Shown: positions 8,949 to 18,299 of the stretch, in pieces
Numbering within the stretch: position 1 is the stretch's first letter
Layout of the letters: every line of letters begins with the position of its first letter
Assembly: GCF_009708035.1 (NCBI RefSeq)
Contig: NZ_WMBQ01000002.1
Coordinates: 992,001 to 1,056,000 of the forward strand
DNA length: 64,000 nt
DNA from: Hyphomicrobium album
Lineage (GTDB): Bacteria > Pseudomonadota > Alphaproteobacteria > Rhizobiales > Hyphomicrobiaceae
Reading direction: 5' to 3'
Translations under genes and position numbers: made by a program
Notes under the pieces: generated by a model
The model's database searches: none
What the model saw: the letters and a program-made list of their open reading frames with translations, nothing else
Told to the model about the DNA's origin: nothing

Positions 8949-10097
8949 TCACGGGATCGCGCCGATGACGCCGTCGATCAGATAGCTGGTCTTCTGCAGT
9001 TCGTCGGCGTAGGGCCCGTAGCTCGTTCCGGCCGGCACGACCTGCTTGCCGGCGTTGTCCAAGATCGGTCCGACGAAGAGCGTGTCATTGTTCTTCATTG
9101 CCTGCATGGCCGTCGTCGCGGCCTGGATCGCAGAGGGCGTCGCTCCGGCGCCGAACGGGCTCGAGCGGACGTAGCTCTTGTCGTACCCGCCAGTGACAAA
9201 ATTGGGCAGCTGGCCGCCGCGCTGTAGTGTCTCGACGAAGGTCTCGAACATTCCCGTCCAGTTGTAGTCGGCCCCGGTGATGTAGCCCTTCAGCGCGAGC
9301 GGGGCCTGGTCGAAGGCGTGGCCGCAGGTCTTCACGCCGCGGGCTTCCGCCGTCTCGATCACGACCTTCGGGTCGTCGAGGTGACAACCGATCACGTCGC
9401 ACCCCGCATCGACCAGCGCGTTCGTCGCCGCGGCGTCGTGCGCGTCGTCCTCCCAGTCGCCGGTGAAGAACACGCGCACGGTGGCATGGGGGTTGGTCTG
9501 GCGGCTTCCCAAGAGGAAAGAGTTCAAGTTGAGAAGCACGGGGCCGAACGGCTTGCCGGCAACGAAGCCGAGCTGGTTTGTCTTGGTGCAAAGGCCGGCG
9601 GCTACGCCGTTCACGTAGTGGCCCTGATTGATCAACGCATTTTGGCTGCCGACATTGCTCGGGTTGGCGGTGTTGGCAATCGCCGACGCCTGCCGGAACA
9701 CGACATCGGGATGCTTCTTCGCCACCGCGAGGAGGAATGGATCGTCGTCGAAGGACGTCGAGAAGATCAGCCTGGCGCCATCGGCGATCAGTCCCTCCAT
9801 CGCCGCCGTGTAGGCCTTGGTCTCGGGTGTCTCCTTGCCGCTGCCGTAGTCGGTGGTCTCGGGCAGATAGCCGGCCTCGATCGTCCTGACGTTGGGAACG
9901 CCACGCAGTTCCGCCGCCGCCAGCGCATGCGACTGGTTCCAGCCCCAATCCAGGCGCGGGCCGATATAGACGAAGCCCGCCGTGAGACCGGCCGCGCGTG
10001 CGGAACCGGAGGTCAGGTACGCGGGGACAAGGCCGGCAACACCCAGGAGGGCTATTCGTTTAAGGACGTCGCGCCGTTCGGGATCGAATCCGGACAT
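8949..10097 (-). CDS. BMP-family substrate-binding protein (PnrA-like)
   Basis: This belongs to the basic membrane protein/PnrA family of ABC-transporter binding proteins, several of which bind purine nucleosides. The 382-residue product begins with a twin-Arg-like leader (ERRDVLKRIALLGVAGL) rather than an ordinary lipobox, suggesting Tat export. The mature part has the periplasmic-binding-protein I layout: GFVYIGPRLDWGWNQSH at the start, an aromatic binding-site region around FVAGKPFGPVLLNLNSFLLG, and GCDVIGCHLDDPKVV. A clear GGAGAGG precedes the ATG. No permease or ATPase gene lies beside it, so it is an orphan binding protein here. Its place downstream of a molybdenum hydroxylase suggests an N-heterocyclic ligand, by inference. 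Confidence 0.86.
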   Translation of the reverse strand: MSGFDPERRDVLKRIALLGVAGLVPAYLTSGSARAAGLTAGFVYIGPRLDWGWNQSHALAAAELRGVPNVRTIEAGYLPETTDYGSGKETPETKAYTAAMEGLIADGARLIFSTSFDDDPFLLAVAKKHPDVVFRQASAIANTANPSNVGSQNALINQGHYVNGVAAGLCTKTNQLGFVAGKPFGPVLLNLNSFLLGSRQTNPHATVRVFFTGDWEDDAHDAAATNALVDAGCDVIGCHLDDPKVVIETAEARGVKTCGHAFDQAPLALKGYITGADYNWTGMFETFVETLQRGGQLPNFVTGGYDKSYVRSSPFGAGATPSAIQAATTAMQAMKNNDTLFVGPILDNAGKQVVPAGTSYGPYADELQKTSYLIDGVIGAIP

Positions 10098-10119
10098 GTC
10101 GCCTCTCCAGATGCCCGAT

Positions 10120-10485
10120 CTATTGCAAGGGACGGCAGTTCAACGCCACGGTCTGCATGGTGCGTCCGGCCTTCCCATCGCAGCCGAGGCGCGTCGTGTG
10201 GCCGAAGGGCGGATCGAGGAAGTACTCGTAGTCGTCCGGATCGTCGTTCTCGATGATCCGGTACAACTTGTACGGCGCGCCGTCGCAGATCAGCTCCTCG
10301 CTATCGACGAACAGCGATGCCGGCAGCACGAGTACATGCTCGACGTTCGGATCGGCCGTGCACCACTTCTCTTTCAGCTCGGCGTGATCCTTCGCCTGGA
10401 TGATCGAGACTTCGGGCTCGGAAAATGCCGGCGTGCCGGCCGCGAGCACGGCTGCAAGCAGAGCGGCAACGGCCCGTCGATGCAC
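10120..10485 (-). CDS. Small secreted protein of unknown function
   Basis: I do not recognise this 121-residue protein. It starts with GTG at 10485, preceded by GGAGA at good spacing, and has a signal peptide (HRRAVAALLAAVLAAG, cleavage near AFS). The mature part has four Cys (in EKWCTADP, EELICDGAPY, TRLGCDGKAG and LNCRPLQ), which could form two disulfides in the periplasm. It sits 77 bases after the hydroxylase gene and 22 bases before the BMP gene on the same strand, so it is probably part of that operon and may be an accessory periplasmic factor. Confidence 0.7.
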   Translation of the reverse strand: MHRRAVAALLAAVLAAGTPAFSEPEVSIIQAKDHAELKEKWCTADPNVEHVLVLPASLFVDSEELICDGAPYKLYRIIENDDPDDYEYFLDPPFGHTTRLGCDGKAGRTMQTVALNCRPLQ

Positions 10486-10562
10486 CTTGCGTCTCCATTG
10501 GTCTGCGCATCCCTAGGCGATCAATACGCGGCGCCGGTTTGCGAACTGCTAAGTCGATGACG

Positions 10563-13289
10563 CTATCTGTATGCCTTGCGCGGCGGTCCATGCCGGGACC
10601 CGAGCCGCTCGAAGATGCGGTCGGGTGTCAGCGGCAGGTCTACAAATCTGACGCCCGTCGCGTCGGTTACCGCGTTGGCGATGGCGGGCGCCACCGCATT
10701 GATCGCGCATTCGCCCTGCGCCTTCGCCCCGAGCGGTCCGACGCTGTCGTGGGTGTCGGCGAAATAGATTTCGCTGCGCGGGATATCGGCGAACGCCGGA
10801 ATGCGATAGTCGCGCAACGCGGCATTCACCATCGCACCGTTGGCGTCGTAGACCATCTTTTCCGTCAGCGCCCAGCCGATGCCCATGGCGATCGCGCCGT
10901 CGATCTGACCGCGGCATTGCATGGGGTTGATCAGCCGCCCGATGTCCGCGGCGTGCACGCTTTGCAATATCCTGATCTCGCCCGTCACGCGGTGAACGGC
11001 GACGCGCGCGCCGTGCACGTTGAAGCCAACCGACCGCGGCGACAGGTAGGCTTTGCGCCGCACCTCGAAACGGTCGCCTTGTGCCGCGCCGGCAGCGTGA
11101 AGCTCGGCGAGCGAGATCGTGCGGTTGCCGCAAAGCATCGTGTCGTCTTGCAAACGGCAATCGGCGGGGTCGCAGCGAAACTCACGGCTGGCGAAGTCGA
11201 TGAGGACGTCGCGCAGCGCCGTCGCGGTTTTCTCGACCGCCTGCCCCGCAACGACCGTGCCGGTGCTGGCGAACGTGCCCGTGTCGTACGGCGTGCGGTC
11301 GGTATTGCCGTTGATGATGGCAATCCGGCCCGCTCGCGTGCCAAGCACAGCTGCCGCCAGCTGACGATGCGACGTGGTAGAGCCGTTGCCCATCTCGGTC
11401 GATCCCACGGCGAGATGGTAGGTGCCATCGGCGAGGAGACGCATTTCCGCGCCGGAACGGTGCTCCGTGGGCGGGCCAGATTCGAGCATCGACAGCGCCA
11501 CGCCGGTGCCTTCGCGCCAGTCCTCGCCTTCGGGTATGGGATCGCCGCGCCCGCTCGCCAGCGCCGCCTCGACGAGATCGAGGCACTGATCGATCCCATA
11601 GCTGCCCATCACGACATCGGACGGCTCTTTCCAGATCGACTCGATCCGGTCGGTGGCGTGGATCTTGTTCTTGCGCCTGATCTCGAACGGGCTGATCCCC
11701 AGCATCCTGGCCAGATCGTCGAGAGCGCATTCGATGGCAAAGGTTGTCTGCGACGCGCCGTAGCCGCGGAAGCCACCCGCCGGCACCATGTTGGTGTAGA
11801 CGGCATAGCCGTCGGCCTTCTTGTTGACGCAGCGATAGGCGGCGATGGGACTGCCGAGCGCGGCGGCAAGCGTTTCGCCACCGTGGCCGCCGTAGGCGCC
11901 GGTGTTGGAGACGACATTGACCTGGATCGCGGTCAGCGTGCCGTCCCGCTTTGCGCCGAGCTTGACGCGGGTTTTCATCGGATGGCGCGTCGTGGCGCCG
12001 ATGAACTGCTCCTCGCGGGTGAATTCCCACATCACCGGCCGGCCGGTCAGCAGCGTGGCGAGGACGCACAGATCCTCGCAGAGCATCTCCTGCTTGCCGC
12101 CGAAGCCGCCGCCGATGCGCTCGGTGAACACGTGCACGTCGCGATCGAATATGCCGAACAGGTAGGAGAGCTTCTGCTTGGTGATGAACGGCGCCTGCGA
12201 GCTCGTCCTGACATGCAGGCGCCGGTCGTCGCCTCGCCAGGCGAGGCAGCCGTGCGTTTCAAGGTGGACGTGCTGCACTCGCGACGTCGAATACGTTTGC
12301 TCGTACATGACGTCGGCGTCGCGGAAGCCCTCGGCGACGTTGCCGAGCTCGCCGTGGATGTCGACGTAGATGTTGTCGTGAAAGGCGATGCTGCGTTCGT
12401 GCAGCACGGGAGCGCCGGGCTTCATCGCTGCGTCGGCCTCGAATACCGCCGGCAGCAGTTCGTATTCGACCTCGAGCAGGCGGCAAGCTTCCTCCGCCGC
12501 GCCGACGGTTTCCGCTACGACGGCCGCCACCCGCTGGCCCACAAAGCGGACCACATCGTCGAGGATGTAGGTGTCGTCGGGATCGACGAGATGGTCTTCG
12601 TGCGTCGCCGTGCTGTAGAGCCGGCGCGGTACGTCGCGCCATGTGTAGACAGCGACGACGCCAGGCACGGCAGCGGCCTTTTCGCTGTTGATCGCCTTGA
12701 TGCGCGCATGCGGATGCGGCGAGCGCAGCACCTTCAGGTGCAGCATCTGCTCCATCGGCGCCGTGTCGAGGGTATAGCGGGCCTGCCCCGTGACGATGTC
12801 ATGCGCGAATGGGCTGCTGAGGCTCGCGCCGCAGGCGTTGCCGGCGACATCGGCTTCGACGTTTACTTTGCCATCGAGGGCGTCGGCGATGCTCCCGTAG
12901 CCCGTGCATCGGCAGAGGTTCCCCTTGAGCCTGCGTGGCAGGTCGCGGCGCGCGGCTTCGTCAAACGTGGCGGTCGTCATGATCATGCCGGCCGTGCAGA
13001 AGCCGCACTGAAATCCCTGCGCATCGAGGAATGCCTGCTGCATGGGATGCAGCCGTCCGTCGCGCTCGAGCCCCTCGATCGTCGTAATCGCCCGCCCCTC
13101 GGCGCGGAATGCCGGCGTCAGGCAGCTATGGACCGGCACGCCGTCGAGCCAGACGGTGCAAGCGCCGCAATCTCCGGCATCGCAGCCCTTCTTGACGCCG
13201 AAGCAGCCCTGCTCGCGCAAGAACGTGCGCAGGCATTGACCGGGAGCCGGCACCGCCGCGACGCTCCTGCCGTTTATGGAGAACGTCAC
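10563..13289 (-). CDS. Fused [2Fe-2S]/molybdopterin hydroxylase (xanthine dehydrogenase family, XdhD-like)
   Basis: This is a 908-residue molybdenum hydroxylase that joins the iron-sulfur and catalytic subunits. The GTG at 13289 overlaps the TGA of the FAD subunit by two bases and begins VTFSINGRSV. The N-terminal 150 residues carry both clusters: a plant-type ligand set in CFGVKKGCDAGDCGACTVW and a second in QCGFCTAGM...NLCRCTGYG. The Mo domain follows, with GGGFGGKQE, GGFRGYGASQTTFA and the catalytic-Glu region QGECAINAVAPAIANAV near the end. The layout matches E. coli XdhD with separate FAD protein YgfM, and the size matches Desulfovibrio aldehyde oxidoreductase. The substrate may be a purine, another N-heterocycle or an aldehyde. 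No XdhC/MocA-type chaperone gene is adjacent. Confidence 0.92.
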   Translation of the reverse strand: MTFSINGRSVAAVPAPGQCLRTFLREQGCFGVKKGCDAGDCGACTVWLDGVPVHSCLTPAFRAEGRAITTIEGLERDGRLHPMQQAFLDAQGFQCGFCTAGMIMTTATFDEAARRDLPRRLKGNLCRCTGYGSIADALDGKVNVEADVAGNACGASLSSPFAHDIVTGQARYTLDTAPMEQMLHLKVLRSPHPHARIKAINSEKAAAVPGVVAVYTWRDVPRRLYSTATHEDHLVDPDDTYILDDVVRFVGQRVAAVVAETVGAAEEACRLLEVEYELLPAVFEADAAMKPGAPVLHERSIAFHDNIYVDIHGELGNVAEGFRDADVMYEQTYSTSRVQHVHLETHGCLAWRGDDRRLHVRTSSQAPFITKQKLSYLFGIFDRDVHVFTERIGGGFGGKQEMLCEDLCVLATLLTGRPVMWEFTREEQFIGATTRHPMKTRVKLGAKRDGTLTAIQVNVVSNTGAYGGHGGETLAAALGSPIAAYRCVNKKADGYAVYTNMVPAGGFRGYGASQTTFAIECALDDLARMLGISPFEIRRKNKIHATDRIESIWKEPSDVVMGSYGIDQCLDLVEAALASGRGDPIPEGEDWREGTGVALSMLESGPPTEHRSGAEMRLLADGTYHLAVGSTEMGNGSTTSHRQLAAAVLGTRAGRIAIINGNTDRTPYDTGTFASTGTVVAGQAVEKTATALRDVLIDFASREFRCDPADCRLQDDTMLCGNRTISLAELHAAGAAQGDRFEVRRKAYLSPRSVGFNVHGARVAVHRVTGEIRILQSVHAADIGRLINPMQCRGQIDGAIAMGIGWALTEKMVYDANGAMVNAALRDYRIPAFADIPRSEIYFADTHDSVGPLGAKAQGECAINAVAPAIANAVTDATGVRFVDLPLTPDRIFERLGSRHGPPRKAYR

Positions 13290-14116
13290 GTTGGCGCTCC
13301 TTCGGCGAGCTCGGCGCGGATCTGCTCCGCGAAGTAGTAGGTGAGGTGGCGCTTGTAGAGCGCCGAACCGTGCACGTCCTCGAAGTAATCGGCGTCGGCG
13401 ATGGACAGGAAGATCACCTCGCGCAGCAGCTGCGCATCGGGCATGTGGTCGAAGCGCAGTTGGAACGGGCGCGCTGTCGCCGCGGTGATGGTAAGGAGGA
13501 GGTCGTCGCGGCTCCGGCTCTGCGTGCCGATGACGATGATGGCCGAGCGCCCCCAATGCGTGAGCGAAGCGCGGCGGAAGGCGAAGCGCTTGGCGAGCGC
13601 CCTCGCCGGGATATGGATGGAGCGAAGCAGCTCGCCAGGTTCCAGGATATTCGTGTGGTTGCCGGTGACGAAGTCGACGACGGAGGCGCGGCGCGGAGCC
13701 GCGTTGCGTGGCCACAACGTGCAGACCCCTTCGAGCGCCGCCGTCAGCGAGATCATCGATCCGGCCGGCAGCGACATGCAGACGTTGCCGCCTACCGTTG
13801 CTGCATTCCAGACCTTGAACGAGGCGAGCAGCGAGTCGCAGCACATCTTGAACAGGGGCGCCGTCGTCCATGCCGCCGGCGCGTCGAAGTGAGCCAGTTC
13901 CGCCAAGGTGCATGTCGCGGCGATCTCAAGTCCCTCGTTCGTGGCCTGCAACGACGGCCAGTTGAGAGACTGAAGGTCTATGAGGGTATCGGTCGCGACC
14001 TGCGGCGTCGAGAACAGCCAGGTCCCGCCCGCGAGCCAGGCGTACCCCTCGTGCCAATCGGATATCTCGTCGGCCGAGACCGGCCGCATGACCTCGGTGA
14101 CGGTTTCCAAATTCAT
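13286..14116 (-). CDS. FAD-binding subunit of molybdenum hydroxylase
   Basis: The 276-residue product belongs to the CoxM/YgfM-like FAD subunit family, which passes electrons from the [2Fe-2S] clusters to an acceptor. The FAD-binding loops are visible as WLAGGTWLFSTPQ near residue 30 and TVGGNVCMSLPAGSMI near residue 110, followed by the CO-dehydrogenase flavoprotein C-terminal domain with RSIHIPARALAKRFAFRRAS. The ATG follows GAGAGG. It lies directly upstream of, and overlaps, the fused catalytic gene, so the two are translationally coupled and form one enzyme. Confidence 0.9.
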   Translation of the reverse strand: MNLETVTEVMRPVSADEISDWHEGYAWLAGGTWLFSTPQVATDTLIDLQSLNWPSLQATNEGLEIAATCTLAELAHFDAPAAWTTAPLFKMCCDSLLASFKVWNAATVGGNVCMSLPAGSMISLTAALEGVCTLWPRNAAPRRASVVDFVTGNHTNILEPGELLRSIHIPARALAKRFAFRRASLTHWGRSAIIVIGTQSRSRDDLLLTITAATARPFQLRFDHMPDAQLLREVIFLSIADADYFEDVHGSALYKRHLTYYFAEQIRAELAEGAPT

Positions 14117-14174
14117 CGCCGTTGCCTCTCGGACAGCCGATGCAGTCGCCGGTTTTTGGTCCGCTGCGCACGCA

Positions 14175-15107
14175 TCACAGCAGGTGCCAAAGAAGCGCGA
14201 TCTCCGCGAGGTAGCAGAGCACCAGCCCGACCGGCAGCGCCCAAGCGAGCCAAGGCGCCTTGCCCTCGGGGAATAACCAATCGCGGAAAACGTAGATCGC
14301 CAGCGGCATCAGCGGCCATGTCGTCAGTCCGACACTGATGATGTTGCCAATGAAGGTGCCGACGGCCGGGTTGAGGTCCTTGAGATGCGGGTTGAGGAAG
14401 CGAAGCTCCAGCATGACGACGGGAAAGAGCGTGAGAAGGACGAGGCACGCCGTCTTCCACATGTTCGGCGGCGAGCCCGTTTTGGGATCGTTCGGGACCC
14501 ACCCCGGGAACGAGGTGTCGACACGCTGCGCGTGAAAATGGGCGACGAGGTTTTCGCTCTCCTTCACCATGGCCGCGCGTTCGGGCGATGCGAGCCAGCG
14601 GTCGAGGTGCGCCGCCGAGTCGAAACGCAACACCGTCGTCCAGCCGCCCTCCTTATGCTGCGGTGGCTGCACGAATGAGCCGAGGTAGCCGGGAAACGTC
14701 GCCTGCAGTTTCTGAATGCGATCCGTCCAGGCCTTATATGCAGCCTCGCTGCCGGGCTTGATCTCGGTGACCATGACCATCGTCACGCCGTGCGCGACGG
14801 AGTAGTCGACGGCCGCCTGCCCCACGAGCTGCATGACGAGGCCGCCTTCGACCAGCGGCGCGGCGGTATCGATGAGTACGCGGTTCTGTTCGCCGCGGCG
14901 CCACCGCCGCAGCGTGTCCATCGAAGGAAAGCGGGCCAGTCCCACCGTCTCGAGCTGGTCCGGAGGCGCCGGCGGCCAAAACTCGACGGCGCGAGCGTCG
15001 GCGGCGAGCAGCGCGCTCTGCCATTGAACCTGCCACTGGGCAAACGCGGCTTCGCGGCCGGGACGGACACGCGCAGAAAGCAGAAGTGTAGAGGGCTGGC
15101 CGCTCAT
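14175..15107 (-). CDS. Tandem ABM-domain protein with C-terminal membrane segments
   Basis: The 310-residue protein has two antibiotic-biosynthesis-monooxygenase-like (dimeric alpha-beta barrel) domains. One spans residues about 5-100 (ARVRPGREAAFAQWQ), the other about 110-205 (EIKPGSEAAYKAWTDRIQ, then GYLGSFVQPP). After them come three hydrophobic segments (ACLVLLTLFPVVMLELRF, TFIGNIISVGLTTWPLMPLA and a C-terminal one ending ALLWHLL). This resembles the COG3224-type ABM proteins anchored in the inner membrane with the barrel in the cytoplasm. The start is 3 bases after the multicopper oxidase stop, so the two are co-translated. The reaction is unknown; ABM folds include quinol and haem oxygenases as well as non-enzymes. 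Confidence 0.8.
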   Translation of the reverse strand: MSGQPSTLLLSARVRPGREAAFAQWQVQWQSALLAADARAVEFWPPAPPDQLETVGLARFPSMDTLRRWRRGEQNRVLIDTAAPLVEGGLVMQLVGQAAVDYSVAHGVTMVMVTEIKPGSEAAYKAWTDRIQKLQATFPGYLGSFVQPPQHKEGGWTTVLRFDSAAHLDRWLASPERAAMVKESENLVAHFHAQRVDTSFPGWVPNDPKTGSPPNMWKTACLVLLTLFPVVMLELRFLNPHLKDLNPAVGTFIGNIISVGLTTWPLMPLAIYVFRDWLFPEGKAPWLAWALPVGLVLCYLAEIALLWHLL

Positions 15108-15110
15108 GGT

Positions 15111-18100
15111 TCAGTCACCGCCTAGGACACCTGGGAACGCGCCGGTGATCGCGCCGACCTCGTTGATCTGCCTGGCGACGAGCGTCGTGGCGTCGGGACT
15201 CGGCTTGATGAGCTGGAACTTGAGGACCCTGACCGCCCGGTCTGTCTGCGAGGTGCCGCTGAGGAGGAGGTCGGCGCCGATGGTCGTGCTCGTCGCGGCG
15301 ACGCGCACGCCCGACGTCTGATTGAACGGCCTGAATTCCGCAATGTCGGTGAAGATGGGCGCCGTCGTGTGCGCCGCACTTTGCAGATAGACGCGCGGCC
15401 CACCCTGCAGCGACGAGCCGCTGGAATAGACCTTAACGGTGCCGGGTCCGCTCAGCTGGCCGACGATGATCGTCTCGGCACCACCCCACGGTCCAGTAAG
15501 CCAGCCCGTCGCCAGCGAAACGCCGCTCGTATATCCGAGACCGAACGGCATGAACGCCGAGGTGAGCTGCGCCTCCTTGGGGCCGGGGCACTGCTTGTCG
15601 CCCGATGCAGAGGCCAGCCGCGAGCGGAGGGGCTTCATCAGTGAGAAGCTGAAGACCTTCACCTGCGTGGGCGTCCCCGGGCCCGGGGCGGTGATGATGC
15701 TGTAGCGGCCGGTCGCAAAGTCGACGAAGCCGGACGCGACGCTGACGCCGGAGCGGTCGCCGACGTAGGGCGTGAACGTCGAGAAGAGCGGCGGTGCCGT
15801 GTCCAGCGTAGACGGCAGCTCCGTGCCGAACACGCGAACCTCGCTCGGAGTGCCGGGGCCCGAGCCGACGATGATGTTGTCCGCCGTGGTGCCATCGATC
15901 TGGGCGGCGGTGACGCTCACGCCGCCGCGCGCGGTGCGATCGAACGCGGCGAAGCGCGCAATCGGTGCGCTGAACGCTGGCTTGCCGTCGCTCGCCTTGC
16001 CGGAATAGGCCACGACGATCGGCTCGTAGTTCTCGCCTGCCCCGACGATGAGATCGAGGACGTTGTCGTCGTTGACGTCGCCCATGGCGACGCTCAGCGC
16101 GCCTTCGTACCCGGTGAATGGCGTGACCGTGGCGATGTTCCGGTCGCCGTTGCCGTCGTAGACGTTGACCTCGGCCGAGCGGCCCGGCGAGCCTTGCACG
16201 GCAACTGCATATGCCGAGACCTCGGGGATGACGTTGACCAGCGTCATCAGACCATTGTCCTCGTGGTTGAGGCGGTGGCAGTGCATCACGAAGAGGCCGG
16301 TGTAGTCCTCGAACTTGGTGCGGATCGACAGGGTCCCGGGCTGAATGACGGACTCGCCCGGTCCCAAGGTGGGCGCCGGCACATTGGCGTTGTCGACCTC
16401 CCATTTCTCCGCCCCGGTCTTCAGGCCGGTCGTGGGGTCGAAGTAGCTCGTCACCTGGAAGTCGTTGACGTGGACGTGGATCGGATGCTCGTCGTTGTTG
16501 TTGTTGATGAAGCTCCACTCCTCGACCGAGTTCAGCCGTGGCTGCAGCAGTGGAACGTTCGGGAAGGCCGTGCCGTCGAACGCGTAGACGAACGCCTTGG
16601 GATCGGACGTGCTCGCCAGGTCGTTCAGGAATCCGCCCGTTATCGTCAGCTCGCGCTTGAAGTCGGGCGTGACCTGGGAGAGCTCATCGAACGTCGCGTA
16701 GGCGTCGAGCTTCTGTCCTTCCGCGAAGGCGACAGAATTGCCGCGCTCTTGCGCCGGCACAGTGCGCGCCAGGACTTGCGTCGGAAAAATGAAAAAGCCG
16801 TCGAAATAGCTGATGTCCGAAGGCAGTACGCTCAATGTGCCGAGAGTGGCCGGCGGATTGTCGCTACCGTCGTTCTCGTAGAGAACTCCCTGCGAACTCA
16901 GCGTCCGCGCGCCACCCCCCATCGGCGGCATCTCGAGCACGAGGTCGCCGCTATCCGGCATGGTCACGGCGATCGCGTAGCGCGTGGCCGGCGGAATGAC
17001 GAGCCGCGTGCCGCCCTCGAAGACGGGATAGTGGACCTCGCGGCTCGGGTTGCCGTCCTGGCCGACGATGGCGATCTTCGGGTGTGTGCCCGTCGCCGTC
17101 TCGGTGAGCTGAACGCTCATGTAGGCGATGTCGCTGACGTTCGCGAGCACCCAGATCTCGGTCTGCCCGGGCTTGCTCGTGATCACCGGCTGGAACAGCC
17201 CATTCACGGTGAACTGTACGTCACGCTGATAGTCGGGCAGCGCGGGGTTCGCTTCGACGTTGCCTCCCGGGCCGCCGGAGTTTGCCGCAAAGCGCTGCAA
17301 GCTGCTCGGAATGAATTCGAAGCGCCCGCGCATGTTGTTGATCGACAGCGGGCCTGCGTACCAGACCGTAAAGTATTGAGTTCCTTTGCGGGATTGCGCG
17401 AAATTCACCGGCGCGAGCAGCGGCCGGTACGTCCCCTTCGCCAATTCGTCGGCTGCGGGCGCCTTGCCGGAGCTCACCCATTGCGGCCAGTTCGGATTGT
17501 TGATCTGGGAGAGACCGCCTTTGCGGTCGAACACCACGTTGTACTGCAGCAGCATGTTGCGGATCGGCAGGGCGTGCTGGGTGACAAGCGGAAGATTGCC
17601 GTCCGTGCGCCCGATCGCCAGCAGGCCGGCGAGCCCGTAGTACACGTGCGGGGTCGTCAAGCCATGCAGGTGGCTGTGATACCAGTAGGCGCCCTGCGGC
17701 ATGTTCTGCGGGATACGGTACGTGTAGGTGTTCGACATCCCTGCCGGTATATGCAGCATCACATTGTCGGAGTTCCCCTTTGGGCTCACGTGCACGCCGT
17801 GGACGTGCAGGTTCAGCGGGGAGGATGTCATCTGGCCCGGATAGAGCGGCACCGGCTCGCCCTTCGCTGAGTATTGCGGGTCGAAGAAGTCGCGGATCGT
17901 CAGCCCGCTCAACTCGTTCTCGAGATGCACGATCAGCGTCTCGCCCGGAAAGACTTGCAGCGTCGGCGCGGGATACAAGTTGTCGCCAGACAGCTGCCCG
18001 TCGGAAGCGGTGCCGCGGATGACCGCGTAGCCGAAGACGAGCATGTTCTCGACCGGCTTCGCCACGGTGTCGAGCACGGCGCGGCCTTGATGCGCCGTCA

Positions 18101-18299
18101 GCCTCACCTCGAGGACACCGTCCTTGCTCGCCAGCGTGACCGGTTCGCGATAGGCCGGGCGCAGGGACGGATCGAAATTGGTGACGGCTTCTTGCGCGCG
18201 CCCTTGCGTCGTGAGCCAAGCCATGGCTAACGCAAGCACGCCGGCGAGCGCCGCCAGTGCGCGCAAAGTGCTACTCGTGCCCGACGACTCGCTCGCCAT
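15111..18299 (-). CDS. Multicopper oxidase with C-terminal FG-GAP/VCBS-like repeat extension
   Basis: This is a secreted copper oxidase of 1062 residues, far longer than the usual 500-650. The ATG at 18299 is chosen over 18356 because GAGGA sits just upstream and a signal peptide starts at once (LRALAALAGVLALAMAW, cleavage near GRAQ). All copper motifs are present: HVHGVH near residue 168, WYHSHLHG near 203-210, HPIHVH near 607 and HCHRLNHEDNGLM near 672. From about residue 695 to the end the protein changes to repeated FG-GAP-like blades (for example MGDVNDDNVLDLIVGAGENY, shortened here), each with a VxVxxx-FxPF opening and IIxGxGPGTP-like turns, suggesting a beta-propeller. It heads the minus-strand block and is divergent from ridA. 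Confidence 0.88.
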   Translation of the reverse strand: MASESSGTSSTLRALAALAGVLALAMAWLTTQGRAQEAVTNFDPSLRPAYREPVTLASKDGVLEVRLTAHQGRAVLDTVAKPVENMLVFGYAVIRGTASDGQLSGDNLYPAPTLQVFPGETLIVHLENELSGLTIRDFFDPQYSAKGEPVPLYPGQMTSSPLNLHVHGVHVSPKGNSDNVMLHIPAGMSNTYTYRIPQNMPQGAYWYHSHLHGLTTPHVYYGLAGLLAIGRTDGNLPLVTQHALPIRNMLLQYNVVFDRKGGLSQINNPNWPQWVSSGKAPAADELAKGTYRPLLAPVNFAQSRKGTQYFTVWYAGPLSINNMRGRFEFIPSSLQRFAANSGGPGGNVEANPALPDYQRDVQFTVNGLFQPVITSKPGQTEIWVLANVSDIAYMSVQLTETATGTHPKIAIVGQDGNPSREVHYPVFEGGTRLVIPPATRYAIAVTMPDSGDLVLEMPPMGGGARTLSSQGVLYENDGSDNPPATLGTLSVLPSDISYFDGFFIFPTQVLARTVPAQERGNSVAFAEGQKLDAYATFDELSQVTPDFKRELTITGGFLNDLASTSDPKAFVYAFDGTAFPNVPLLQPRLNSVEEWSFINNNNDEHPIHVHVNDFQVTSYFDPTTGLKTGAEKWEVDNANVPAPTLGPGESVIQPGTLSIRTKFEDYTGLFVMHCHRLNHEDNGLMTLVNVIPEVSAYAVAVQGSPGRSAEVNVYDGNGDRNIATVTPFTGYEGALSVAMGDVNDDNVLDLIVGAGENYEPIVVAYSGKASDGKPAFSAPIARFAAFDRTARGGVSVTAAQIDGTTADNIIVGSGPGTPSEVRVFGTELPSTLDTAPPLFSTFTPYVGDRSGVSVASGFVDFATGRYSIITAPGPGTPTQVKVFSFSLMKPLRSRLASASGDKQCPGPKEAQLTSAFMPFGLGYTSGVSLATGWLTGPWGGAETIIVGQLSGPGTVKVYSSGSSLQGGPRVYLQSAAHTTAPIFTDIAEFRPFNQTSGVRVAATSTTIGADLLLSGTSQTDRAVRVLKFQLIKPSPDATTLVARQINEVGAITGAFPGVLGGD

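Noticed and set aside
8007-9227. A 406-codon plus-strand open frame covering tRNA-Asn and the nuclease-like gene
   Set aside because: It runs through a tRNA and antisense to two supported genes.
10425-13337. A 970-codon open frame on the plus strand opposite the molybdenum hydroxylase
   Set aside because: It is the antisense shadow of a GC-rich gene; the product has no domain features, while the minus strand encodes intact [2Fe-2S] and Mo motifs.
13290-13913. N-terminal extension of the molybdenum hydroxylase frame up to 13913
   Set aside because: That stretch is antisense-like frame noise inside the FAD subunit gene; the GTG at 13289 coupled to the FAD stop gives the canonical start.
16194-17870. 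A 558-codon plus-strand open frame opposite the multicopper oxidase
   Set aside because: It is antisense to all four copper motifs and its product is Arg/His/Val-rich without family signatures.
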